Source: Candidatus Fermentibacteraceae bacterium (GTDB taxonomy: Bacteria; Fermentibacterota; Fermentibacteria; Fermentibacterales; JCC-6). Taken from it: a stretch of 37,725 bases of DNA. This document shows, in pieces, positions 16,173-24,807 of this stretch. The notes under the pieces are model-generated. The model ran no database searches and was not told the origin of the DNA. It saw nothing but the letters and a program-made list of their open reading frames with translations. The position numbers and the translations under genes are program-made. Where the stretch lies: positions 1 to 37,725 of the forward strand of contig JAFGPK010000048.1 in the NCBI GenBank assembly GCA_016936235.1. Direction: 5' to 3'. Position 1 is the stretch's first letter. Every line of letters starts with the position of its first letter.

Positions 16173-18073
16173 TCGGCAGTTATACCCGGCTTCTTGACGG
16201 TCTTCAGGAGACCGGCCTTTCATCGCTGTACCCCGACAGGTTCAGGATATCCGTGGGAATGGCCACCTGCGGCCTGGCCACCGGGGCCATGGGAGTATTT
16301 CAGCGGCTGAAGGAGGAACTGGACAGGACGGGTTTCGATGCCGTCCTCTCCAGGACGGGCTGCCTTGGCTTCTGCCAGAGAGAGCCCGTGGTCGACCTTT
16401 ACGTTCCCGGCGGACCCAGACTGACATACGTGGAGATGACGCCGGAAAAGGCGGCAGGGTTCATAGACGTTCTTTCCAGGGGCGGCATACCGGTGGAAGA
16501 TCTCCTCTGCGTGCATCAGAGCGAGACCCTGCTGGGCGATACGGTCCGGGAGTACGGTACGAAGGGGATGGATCAGCTGTCCGGCGTACCGCTTTACACC
16601 GAAGTGCCATTCTTCTCCAAGCAGAGCAAGATCGCCCTGAGGAACTGCGGAATCATCGATCCCGTATCCATAGAGGAATATGTGGCCAGGTCCGGCTACA
16701 GGGCCCTTCATGACGTCCTGCTGGAGAAGACCCCGGAAGAACTCATCCGGGAAGTGAAGGAGTCCGGTCTCAGGGGAAGGGGCGGCGGAGGTTTTCCCAC
16801 AGGCCTGAAATGGGAGTACACCCGCAGGACGGAGGCCGATGAGCGTTACATCGTCTGCAACGCCGACGAGGGGGATCCCGGAGCCTACATGGACAGGTCG
16901 GTTCTCGAGGGGGACCCGCATTCCGTGATAGAGGGGATGATCCTCGGGGGGTTCGCCATGGGCGCGTCCACGGGATTCGTCTACGTAAGGACCGAATACC
17001 CCCTTGCCATACAGCGGATGGAGGAGGCCATCGCCCAGGCGGGTAAGAACGGTTTCCTCGGGGATGACATTTTCGGTTCGGGATTCTCCTTCGATATAGA
17101 GATCAGGCAGGGTTCGGGAGCCTTCGTATGCGGAGAGGAAACCTCGCTGATGCACTCCATCGAGGGTGTATCACCCGAACCTCGCAACAGGCCTCCTTTC
17201 CCTTCGGAATCGGGCTTATGGGAGAAACCCACGAATATCAACAATGTCGAGACATGGGCCAACATCCCGGCCATCATCCAGAAGGGAAGCGGCTGGTTCT
17301 CCTCCATCGGGACCGGGAAATCCAAGGGGACGAAAGTATTCTCCCTCGTGGGCACAGTGAGGAACACGGGGCTTGTGGAGGTGCCCATGGGGATAACGCT
17401 CCGTGAGATCATCTTCGATATCGGGGGTGGCATTCCGGAAGACAGGGAATTCAAGGCCGTTCAGACAGGCGGACCCTCGGGCGGATGCATCCCGGCGTCT
17501 CTGCTTGACCTGCCGGTGGATTACGAGCGGCTTGCGGAGGCGGGCTCCATCATGGGCTCCGGCGGAATGGTGGTCATGGACCAGTCCTCCTGCGTGGTGG
17601 ACATAGCCAGGTATTTCCTGGAGTTCACCAACGATGAGTCATGCGGGAAATGCACTTCCTGCAGGGACGGCAGCGAACTGATGCTCGAAATACTCACCAG
17701 GATAACCCGGGGCAACGGGAAATCCGAGGATATAGATTTCCTGGAGGAGCTCGGCGTCGCCATAACCGACGCTTCCCAGTGCGGATTGGGCCAGACCCTG
17801 GCCAATCCCGTTCTTTCCACTATCAGGTACTTCCGGGAGGAGTACGAAGCCCATATTGAGCGAGCCGTCTGCCCGGCCCACGCGTGCAAGGCTCTTGTCA
17901 CCTACAGAGTCGACGCCGGGCGGTGCACGGGGTGCACCCTCTGCGCCAGGAACTGCCCCAGCGGAGCTGTCAGAGGGAAGTTGAAGGAAGCCCATACCAT
18001 AGACCAGGGAAACTGCACAAAGTGCGGATTATGCTTTGATGTCTGCAATTTCAATGCGATCGTCGTGGAGTGA
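16169..18073 (+). CDS. nuoF: NuoF/HndC-type NADH dehydrogenase (diaphorase) subunit
   Basis: This 634-residue flavoprotein is of the HydB/HndC type found in NAD-linked bifurcating complexes. It has an N-terminal thioredoxin-like region with Cys34, Cys65 and Cys69, the NADH/FMN loop GRGGGGFPTG (203-212), CNADEGDPGAY soon after, and an N3-type [4Fe-4S] at Cys492/495/498 and Cys538. A C-terminal double ferredoxin has Cys586/589/592/596 and Cys616/619/622/626. It oxidises or produces NADH and passes electrons through FMN to the NuoE and NuoG-type partners. The start overlaps the NuoE stop (ATGA), and its stop abuts the NuoG-HdrA gene. It therefore lies between the two pieces of the split HdrA. 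Confidence 0.95.
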   Translation: MIGSYTRLLDGLQETGLSSLYPDRFRISVGMATCGLATGAMGVFQRLKEELDRTGFDAVLSRTGCLGFCQREPVVDLYVPGGPRLTYVEMTPEKAAGFIDVLSRGGIPVEDLLCVHQSETLLGDTVREYGTKGMDQLSGVPLYTEVPFFSKQSKIALRNCGIIDPVSIEEYVARSGYRALHDVLLEKTPEELIREVKESGLRGRGGGGFPTGLKWEYTRRTEADERYIVCNADEGDPGAYMDRSVLEGDPHSVIEGMILGGFAMGASTGFVYVRTEYPLAIQRMEEAIAQAGKNGFLGDDIFGSGFSFDIEIRQGSGAFVCGEETSLMHSIEGVSPEPRNRPPFPSESGLWEKPTNINNVETWANIPAIIQKGSGWFSSIGTGKSKGTKVFSLVGTVRNTGLVEVPMGITLREIIFDIGGGIPEDREFKAVQTGGPSGGCIPASLLDLPVDYERLAEAGSIMGSGGMVVMDQSSCVVDIARYFLEFTNDESCGKCTSCRDGSELMLEILTRITRGNGKSEDIDFLEELGVAITDASQCGLGQTLANPVLSTIRYFREEYEAHIERAVCPAHACKALVTYRVDAGRCTGCTLCARNCPSGAVRGKLKEAHTIDQGNCTKCGLCFDVCNFNAIVVE

Positions 18074-18078
18074 CCGGG

Positions 18079-21000
18079 ATGGAAGACAATACGGTAAGAC
18101 TTGTAATTGACGATAACCAGGTCCAGTGCCAGAAGGGAACGACTCTCCTGCAGGCCTGCAGGCGTCTGGATATAGACATTCCCACCCTTTGTTATCACCA
18201 ATCGCTATCTCCCTACGGTTCCTGTCGTCTCTGCCTTGTGGAAGTGGAGCAGAACGGAAGGACCTCCATACAGACCTCCTGCAATTATCCCGTCCAGGAA
18301 GGCTTGACCGTCAGGACTTCCACCGACAGGGTGATCCGGACAAGGAAGCTGATGGTGGAGCTCCTCCTGGCCAGATGCCCCGATTCCCGGGAGATAATGA
18401 GGCTCGCCTCCGAAATGGGCGTCACCGGAGAGCGGATCGAACCGAAGAACGAGGACTGCATACTCTGCGGACTTTGCGTGAGGATGTGCAGGGAGCGGAT
18501 GGGCAGGGGGGTCCTTGGTTTCTCGAACCGCGGAAGCAGGCGGATAGTATCGCCTGCTTTCGATGAACTGTCGGAGGAATGCCGGACATGCGGGGCGTGT
18601 TTCAGTATCTGCCCTGTGGAGAACGGGATAAAACTCGAGAAGATAACGGGTAACGTACCGCTTCCCATCAGGTCCGAATTTGACGAGGGGCTGGTGGACA
18701 GGTCGGCGGTGTACATACCCTATGCCCAGGCGGTCCCCAATTATGCCAGTATCGATCCCAGGTACTGCGTGCATCTTAATACGGGCGACTGCGGGATATG
18801 CAGCGAGTACTGCGAAGCCGATGCGATCGATTTCGACCAGGTGGAGGTGACATCGGACATAGGTGTCGGCGCTGTGATCCTGACTACCGGAGCCGAGCCC
18901 TTCGATCCGACACCGCTGCATGAATTCGGTTACGGCAGATACCCCAACGTTCTTACGAGCATTCAGTTCGAAAGGATCCTGGCGGCTTCCGGACCCTTCG
19001 AGGGGCATCTGCAGAGACCCTCCGACGGCAGGGTCCCCACCAGAATCGCGTGGCTCCAGTGCGTCGGTTCCAGGACCGAGGATTCACACATGCCCTACTG
19101 CTCCTCGGTCTGCTGCATGTACGCCATGAAGGAGGCGATAATCGCAAGGGAGCACGTAGGGACCGTTGAGCCCACCATTTTCTTCATGGACCTCAGAGCC
19201 CACGGCAAGGATTTCGACAGGTACTACGAACGCGCGAAGGAGACAGGTATCAGGTTCCAGAGGTCCAGGGTCAGTAAAGTGAGGGAGATCAGGGAAACGG
19301 GGAACCTGGAGATCAGGTACGTCACCGAAGACGGTACCGTGTGCCTTGAGGAGTTCGACCTTGTAGTGCTTTCGGTCGGTCTCGCTCCGGGGGATGGCAA
19401 CGGCATCCTGTCCGACAGGCTGGGATTGCGCCTGAACGAGTACGGTTTCATCGGGGGTTCGAGCGAGTCTCCCGTTGGAACGACCCGGAACGGCGTCTTC
19501 GTCTGCGGACCCGCAGGTTCGCCGATGGACATTCCCGAGACGGTCATACAGGCATCCGGAGCGGTGGCGGGAGCCGCTGAACTACTTTCGGCCGCCCGTG
19601 GCACTGAAATTGAGCAGAAGCGGTATCCGCCGGAGCTTGACGTACGAGGTAAAAGGCCCAGGATAGGCGTTTTCGTATGCCACTGCGGCACCAACATAGG
19701 CAGCATAGTCGATGTGCCGGATGTGGCGGAGTACGCCAGGAACCTTCCGGATGTGGTATACGCAGGCGAGAACCTGTTCACCTGTTCCCAGGATACCCAG
19801 GAGAAAATGAAGGAGCTCATAGAGGAGTACAGACTGAACAGGGTCGTGGTCTCATCCTGTTCCCCCAGCACCCATGAGCCCCTTTTCCAGGAGACGATCA
19901 GGGAAGCCGGTCTGAACCCATACCTGTTCAACATGGCCAACATCAGGAACCAGTGCAGCTGGGTCCACAGGAACGATCCGGCGGAAGCGACGAGGAAGGC
20001 CAAGATACTCACCAGGATAGCCGTGGGCAAGGCCAGACTCCTGAAGCCTCTCCATACCGTAGCCCTGGATGTGATCCAGAAGGGGCTGGTGATAGGAGGG
20101 GGGCTGGCCGGTATGACTGCCGCCCTTTCAATCGCCGATCAGGGTTTCCAGGTCGCCCTGGTGGAAAGAGAGAGTTCTCTTGGAGGCAACCTCCACAGAC
20201 TCTCGCGCAAGCCAGACGGTCATGTCGTCAGCGAGTATCTCGAGGAACTCACCGCCAGGGTGGAGAACCATCCCGGCATTACGGTCCACACAGGTTCCTG
20301 CATCACAGGCATCGACGGCTACATCGGTAACTATCTGACATCCATATGCAAAGCGGATACCGATACCCCAGTGGAGTACGAACATGGAGTGATCGTCATC
20401 GCAACCGGGGCGGAAGAGACAGTTCCCGATTCCTACCTTTACGGCGAATCCGGGGGGAAGGTACTGACACAGCTGGATCTCGAGAAGGACCTGGAGGAGA
20501 ACGGACAGGCCTTCGCGAAGCTGGGAACCGTTGTCATGATCCAGTGCGTGGGATCCAGGGATGACGAGCACCCCTACTGTTCGAGGGTCTGCTGCACCCA
20601 GGCGGTGAAGAATTCGCTGCGGCTGAAGGAACTCAACCCTTCGATGAACGTGTTCGTCCTCTATCGCGACGTGAGGACCTACGGTTTCAATGAGAAGTAC
20701 TACCAGCAGGCGAGGTCGAAGGGCGTGATATTCGTAAGGTACGATGAGGATGAGAAACCGGAAGCAGCCCTGGCGTCCGCCGATCCGGGGAGCGTGATAA
20801 CGGTAAGGGTCAGGGACCATGTCCTGGGTTCGATCCTCGAGATCAAAGCCGACAGGGTCATTCTGGCGTCTGCCATGAAACCGAGGGAGGATGCTTCGCT
20901 GCTCTCCCAGATGCTCAAGATACCCCTTAACGAGGACGGGTTCTTCATGGAGGCGCATGTAAAACTCCGACCGGTGGATTTCTCCGCGGAAGGGATATTC

Positions 21001-21354
21001 CTGGCCGGTCTCGCCCACTCCCCCAAGACCATGGACGAGACCGTCTCCCAGGCCAGGGCGGCTGCGGAAAGGGCATGCATAATCATCAGTTCCGACAAGT
21101 ACATGTCCGTCGCCAATATAGCCAGCGTCAACCCGGACGTATGCGCGGGATGCGGAATGTGCGTCTCCGTCTGTCCCTACAGCGCGCCGGGCCTGGTATG
21201 GAAGGGCGGCAGACAGGTCTGCTCCATCAATACCGCTCTGTGCAAAGGCTGCGGCAGCTGCTCAACCGTCTGCCCCTCGGGAGCCATGGAACAGCTTGGC
21301 TTCAGCGAGGAGCAGACACTGGAGATGGTGAACTTCTCTCTCATAAACCTGTAG
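18079..21354 (+). CDS. Fusion: NuoG-like N-terminus + HdrA lacking its first FAD-binding segment (HdrA unit 3)
   Basis: This 1091-residue protein starts with a NuoG/HydA-type [2Fe-2S] domain (Cys38/49/52/68) and [4Fe-4S] motifs at Cys127/130/133/137 and Cys168/171/174/178. It then enters HdrA at the second cluster (Cys230/238/241/245) and continues through the rest of FAD module 1 (YCSSVCC and GVFVCG motifs). It has a full second module (VCHCG, GGGLAG at 673-678) and a terminal double ferredoxin (Cys1022/1025/1028/1032 and Cys1055/1058/1061/1065). The first GxGxxG Rossmann of HdrA is absent and is found instead on the NuoE fusion at 15267. ATG 18079 is preferred over GTG 18070 because GGAG lies 8 bases before it. 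This is the last gene of the operon. Confidence 0.92.
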   Translation: MEDNTVRLVIDDNQVQCQKGTTLLQACRRLDIDIPTLCYHQSLSPYGSCRLCLVEVEQNGRTSIQTSCNYPVQEGLTVRTSTDRVIRTRKLMVELLLARCPDSREIMRLASEMGVTGERIEPKNEDCILCGLCVRMCRERMGRGVLGFSNRGSRRIVSPAFDELSEECRTCGACFSICPVENGIKLEKITGNVPLPIRSEFDEGLVDRSAVYIPYAQAVPNYASIDPRYCVHLNTGDCGICSEYCEADAIDFDQVEVTSDIGVGAVILTTGAEPFDPTPLHEFGYGRYPNVLTSIQFERILAASGPFEGHLQRPSDGRVPTRIAWLQCVGSRTEDSHMPYCSSVCCMYAMKEAIIAREHVGTVEPTIFFMDLRAHGKDFDRYYERAKETGIRFQRSRVSKVREIRETGNLEIRYVTEDGTVCLEEFDLVVLSVGLAPGDGNGILSDRLGLRLNEYGFIGGSSESPVGTTRNGVFVCGPAGSPMDIPETVIQASGAVAGAAELLSAARGTEIEQKRYPPELDVRGKRPRIGVFVCHCGTNIGSIVDVPDVAEYARNLPDVVYAGENLFTCSQDTQEKMKELIEEYRLNRVVVSSCSPSTHEPLFQETIREAGLNPYLFNMANIRNQCSWVHRNDPAEATRKAKILTRIAVGKARLLKPLHTVALDVIQKGLVIGGGLAGMTAALSIADQGFQVALVERESSLGGNLHRLSRKPDGHVVSEYLEELTARVENHPGITVHTGSCITGIDGYIGNYLTSICKADTDTPVEYEHGVIVIATGAEETVPDSYLYGESGGKVLTQLDLEKDLEENGQAFAKLGTVVMIQCVGSRDDEHPYCSRVCCTQAVKNSLRLKELNPSMNVFVLYRDVRTYGFNEKYYQQARSKGVIFVRYDEDEKPEAALASADPGSVITVRVRDHVLGSILEIKADRVILASAMKPREDASLLSQMLKIPLNEDGFFMEAHVKLRPVDFSAEGIFLAGLAHSPKTMDETVSQARAAAERACIIISSDKYMSVANIASVNPDVCAGCGMCVSVCPYSAPGLVWKGGRQVCSINTALCKGCGSCSTVCPSGAMEQLGFSEEQTLEMVNFSLINL

Positions 21355-21430
21355 GCTCTGCAGTGAAGCCCATCATGCCTGCAGACTTGGTTCGACCGCA
21401 CTATCTCATTGCCGCGCCCAACGCTAGTTG

Positions 21431-21459
21431 TTGACAAGCAGCCGCATCACAGGCAGTAT
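21431..21459 (+). promoter_or_regulatory. Possible promoter before the secreted protein at 21562
   Basis: A perfect TTGACA (21431-21436) lies in the 207-base gap after the operon, with only a weak -10 match (CAGTAT at 21454-21459, spacer 17). It would give the next gene its own transcript with a leader of about 95 bases. Confidence 0.3.
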
Positions 21460-21561
21460 TGAACGACAATGCAGGCGGGATACCGTTCATCACAGGCGGC
21501 AGGAGAAGAACCATCCTCAGCATCCGCTTCTGTGGCTTCACGGAAAGTTTCGAGGTTTGAA

Positions 21562-22710
21562 ATGGCTTTCGGAATGAATTTTCTTTTACTGCTCGTGTCC
21601 TTTGCGGGAGCCGGGGACCTTGGCTGGGTGGTGGACATAGGGGTGTTCGACAGGGAAGAGATCGCAGATCCCCTTTCGATGGAGCTTGATGCTGCGGTGG
21701 AACCCTTCGTGGGCATTCTCCGGGTTCCTGACTGGAGTTCCCTCGGGAACGAGTACGGGGGATGGATGGTCTACTCCGGGCCGTACGAAACAGGTGACGA
21801 GGCCGCCGGGGAAGCCTGCCGGTTCCTCTATCGGTATCCCGGAGTCAAGGCAGTATGGGTCGGCGACGGACCTCCACGGGAGGAAAGGCTGCCTGAAGCC
21901 ACGGAGTTCAGCCATCTGTACGGACTGACGCCGGACCTTTCCGACATGTACTCCGTTCCTCCCGGATGGGTACTCAGGAGAGAGTATCCTGATGTGGGCG
22001 AGGTGGAGGAATGGGAGCAGCCCGAACTCATCACACTGACTCTGTCCGATTGGACCAAGACCTACTGCATCGATGTCTACGCGGGACCACTGGAGACAAG
22101 GGCCGTGAGGGTGAGGTTCTTCGACGCGGAGGACGAGTACGCCTTCGCGTCGGATTTTCTCAAGAGCAGCGCCGATGCCCTGGATGCGGAGATATTCGAG
22201 GACGCCGGCAGATATACCGTTGTCCACAGGCTGCCCGATCCCGTGGACAGGGAGGGGGATCGTGACTTCTGGGTCGCCATTCACGGCGATACCCTGGAGT
22301 ACGGAAGCAGGACAAGGCTGTTCTACGGTGAGATGCCCTACAGCTGGCCCTACATACCTTCGGATGTCCGCACATCGATGATACCCGACGCAGTCTCGAA
22401 CGAAGAGCAGGCAATAGACTATCTTGTTACATTCCTTTCATTGAGCGGAGCCTGTCCCGGGCAGTTCCCCGAGGGTCTCTCCTTCGGGATCGCATGGATG
22501 GACGGTCTTCCGGAAGAGGCTTGCAGGGATTACTTCGATATCGTCATCAGGGAGGTCCATGAGCCCGGCGGACCCGGAGATCCGAACGTGTCGCCGGTGG
22601 TTGACCGCTTCAGGGTCTACAGCAGGGGAGAGGTGATATGGTACGATCCTCTGCCCGGGCGGTTCGTGCCCTTTGAGGACTGGCTGGAACCGCTCTTCCC
22701 GGAACGGTAA
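21562..22710 (+). CDS. Secreted protein of unknown function
   Basis: This 382-residue protein has a clear signal peptide (MAFGMNFLLLLVSFAGAG), which fixes the start at 21562 with GAGG 7 bases upstream. An in-frame ATG at 21469 would place 31 polar residues before it. The mature protein is acidic and rich in aromatic residues. An early stretch (GGWMVYSGPYETGDEA, about residues 72-87) looks SPOR-like, but I cannot assign a family. It is probably periplasmic or exported. It is separated by 207 bases from the redox operon and is unlikely to be part of it. Confidence 0.7.
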   Translation: MAFGMNFLLLLVSFAGAGDLGWVVDIGVFDREEIADPLSMELDAAVEPFVGILRVPDWSSLGNEYGGWMVYSGPYETGDEAAGEACRFLYRYPGVKAVWVGDGPPREERLPEATEFSHLYGLTPDLSDMYSVPPGWVLRREYPDVGEVEEWEQPELITLTLSDWTKTYCIDVYAGPLETRAVRVRFFDAEDEYAFASDFLKSSADALDAEIFEDAGRYTVVHRLPDPVDREGDRDFWVAIHGDTLEYGSRTRLFYGEMPYSWPYIPSDVRTSMIPDAVSNEEQAIDYLVTFLSLSGACPGQFPEGLSFGIAWMDGLPEEACRDYFDIVIREVHEPGGPGDPNVSPVVDRFRVYSRGEVIWYDPLPGRFVPFEDWLEPLFPER

Positions 22711-22989
22711 CGCCCGTCTTTCAGTGTGACAGGCGTATTCAACGGTCTGTCCATGGGTCATGTGAATTCCGGCAGGGATAACCGGGAGACAGGTCCGCTT
22801 GATCCCGGAATCGGATCCTCCTGTTCTTCAGGCAGGATCGCACATTCCGGTCTCATTACAATACAGACGGACAATTATCAACTGAATTTCCGGTTCGCTT
22901 TCAGTTAGCGTGCATGCGCATTCCTCTCTATATTGCAACTGTAATCCGCTTTCTGAGACACTGTCATTCGGCCGGAACAGGGGTGCGGC

Positions 22990-24741
22990 GTGATGAAGAG
23001 TGATCAGGCACTCGAATTCATGGACCTCTTCGACATGGATAGGCTGCAGGAGCTTCAGGACGCATTCGCGGAACTCACCGGCACCGCATCCATCATCACT
23101 GATACCCGGGGCATTGCGATCACGCGGCCCAGTAATTTTGCAAGATTATGCAGCGAGATAATCAAGGGAACTGAGCAGGGCCGCCGTAACTGCGAACGCT
23201 CCGACCTGAAGACCGAGGCCGCCATCGGCAGCCCGGAAGCCGGAGGACCCGTTATAACCGAATGCCTCAGTGCCGGACTCTGGGACGCGGGAGCCGGGAT
23301 ATACGTCGGTGATACCCATATAGGTAACTGGCTGGTGGGCCAGGTGAGGAATATCGAGACCGAAGACCATCATTTCCGGGAGTATGCCCGCAAGATCGGC
23401 GCGGACGAGAAGGAGTTCATGGAAGCGCTGTCCGAGGTGACCACCATGAGCAGGGAGAGGTTCGGACTCATCTGCCGGACCCTCTATCTCATGACCGGGC
23501 AGCTGTCCGAACTGGCCAACCAGAACCATGCTCTCAAACTTGAGATGGAATCGAGAATTGCGGCGGAGGAGCAGAACAGGGTCGTGGAAGCGCAGATGCT
23601 GAATGCCCAGAAACTTGAAAGCCTCGGAGTCCTCGCCGGAGGGATAGCCCATGATTTCAACAACCTGCTGATGGTCATCCTGGGCAACGCCGAACTTGCC
23701 ATCGGCAGCCTGCCGGAAGACGGCAGTTCTCCGGAGCATCTTGTGGAAATAAAAAAAGTCGCCAGACAGGCTGCCGACCTGTGCAATCAGATGCTGGCAT
23801 ACGCCGGGCGGGGCAAGTTCGTCATAGAAGTCATCCATCTCAACAGCCTCATTTCGGACATGAAGCACATCCTGCAGATGTCCGTCTCGAAGAACGTAAC
23901 TCTTTCCTACCGCCTCATAGAGGATTGCCCGCAGATCCGCGGAGACCCGGGCCAGCTGAAGCAGGTACTGCTCAACCTGGTGGTCAACGTATCCGAGGCA
24001 ATAGGCGATAACGGTGGAATGATAGAGATCGAGACCGGAATAGCCGACAGAAGGGAAGTCCTGAATACCGGGACGCTGTTCGGTTTTCTGCCGGAAGGAG
24101 AAAATTACCTCTGTCTCAAGGTGACGGATAACGGGTGCGGCATGGAGGAGGCCACTCTGAACAGGATCTTCGATCCATTCTTCTCCACGAAGCTGACAGG
24201 CAGGGGACTGGGAATGGCGGCCGTTCTGGGTATCATGAAAGCACACAGGTCTGCGATCAATGTTTCCAGCAGTCCGGGAAGCGGATCCTCATTCAGTTTC
24301 TTCCTTCCCTTCCATGAAGCTCATGAAAAGGGTTCGACGAATATCAGATCAGGTGATGCCCAGGGCCGGGGGGCAAGAACAGGCACTGTGCTGCTGGTGG
24401 ATGACGAGGAGGGTATAAGACAGGTGGCGGGGAAGATGCTGGAATGCATCGGTTTCACGGTACTGACCGCCGCAGATGGACAGAAGGCCGTGAGCATCCT
24501 GAAGGCGGGAACAGACCCGGTGGACTGCGTTCTCCTGGATCTGACCATGCCCGGTCTTTCCGGGGCGGAGACATGCAGCGAGATAAGGAAACTGGATCCT
24601 GACCTGAAGATAGTCATAAGCAGCGGATTCGACGAGAAGGATGCCTCGCGGCAGGTTCCCCGTGAGTACATCTCGGGTTTCATCCAGAAACCCTACGGAC
24701 TGGCGGCCCTGGACCAGAAACTCAGGGAGATACTGGGGTGA
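22990..24741 (+). CDS. Hybrid sensor histidine kinase with PocR sensory domain and receiver
   Basis: This 583-residue protein has three parts. Residues about 10-175 form a PocR-type ligand-binding domain with Cys53, Cys68 and Cys92 and the CSEIIKGTEQGRRNC segment. The kinase core follows, with phospho-acceptor His221 (GGIAHDFNNLL), N-box near N333, DNGCGM (380-385) and GRGLGM (405-410). A C-terminal receiver has acidic DDEE (471-474) and phospho-acceptor Asp517. There is no DNA-binding output, so it needs a partner phosphotransfer protein. No transmembrane segment is seen, so it should sense a cytoplasmic signal. The start is GTG 22990 or ATG 22993, after AGGGG. Confidence 0.88.
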   Translation: MMKSDQALEFMDLFDMDRLQELQDAFAELTGTASIITDTRGIAITRPSNFARLCSEIIKGTEQGRRNCERSDLKTEAAIGSPEAGGPVITECLSAGLWDAGAGIYVGDTHIGNWLVGQVRNIETEDHHFREYARKIGADEKEFMEALSEVTTMSRERFGLICRTLYLMTGQLSELANQNHALKLEMESRIAAEEQNRVVEAQMLNAQKLESLGVLAGGIAHDFNNLLMVILGNAELAIGSLPEDGSSPEHLVEIKKVARQAADLCNQMLAYAGRGKFVIEVIHLNSLISDMKHILQMSVSKNVTLSYRLIEDCPQIRGDPGQLKQVLLNLVVNVSEAIGDNGGMIEIETGIADRREVLNTGTLFGFLPEGENYLCLKVTDNGCGMEEATLNRIFDPFFSTKLTGRGLGMAAVLGIMKAHRSAINVSSSPGSGSSFSFFLPFHEAHEKGSTNIRSGDAQGRGARTGTVLLVDDEEGIRQVAGKMLECIGFTVLTAADGQKAVSILKAGTDPVDCVLLDLTMPGLSGAETCSEIRKLDPDLKIVISSGFDEKDASRQVPREYISGFIQKPYGLAALDQKLREILG

Positions 24742-24807
24742 CCTCCCTGCAGGCGGACATTCAGATCTCGGCCCGGTTATGGATATGTCCCATGGAGGAG
24801 GCGTGAA

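Noticed and set aside
15201-17155. 340- and 311-codon open frames on the - strand
   Set aside because: Both are antisense to the HdrA-NuoE and NuoF genes, which have clear cluster motifs. They are coding-strand shadows.
1554-21354. HdrB-like CCG motif search: the CC pairs in the YCSxxCC segments
   Set aside because: These pairs are the HdrA family signature and sit in FAD modules. The spacing is not that of HdrB CCG domains, so no HdrB is called.
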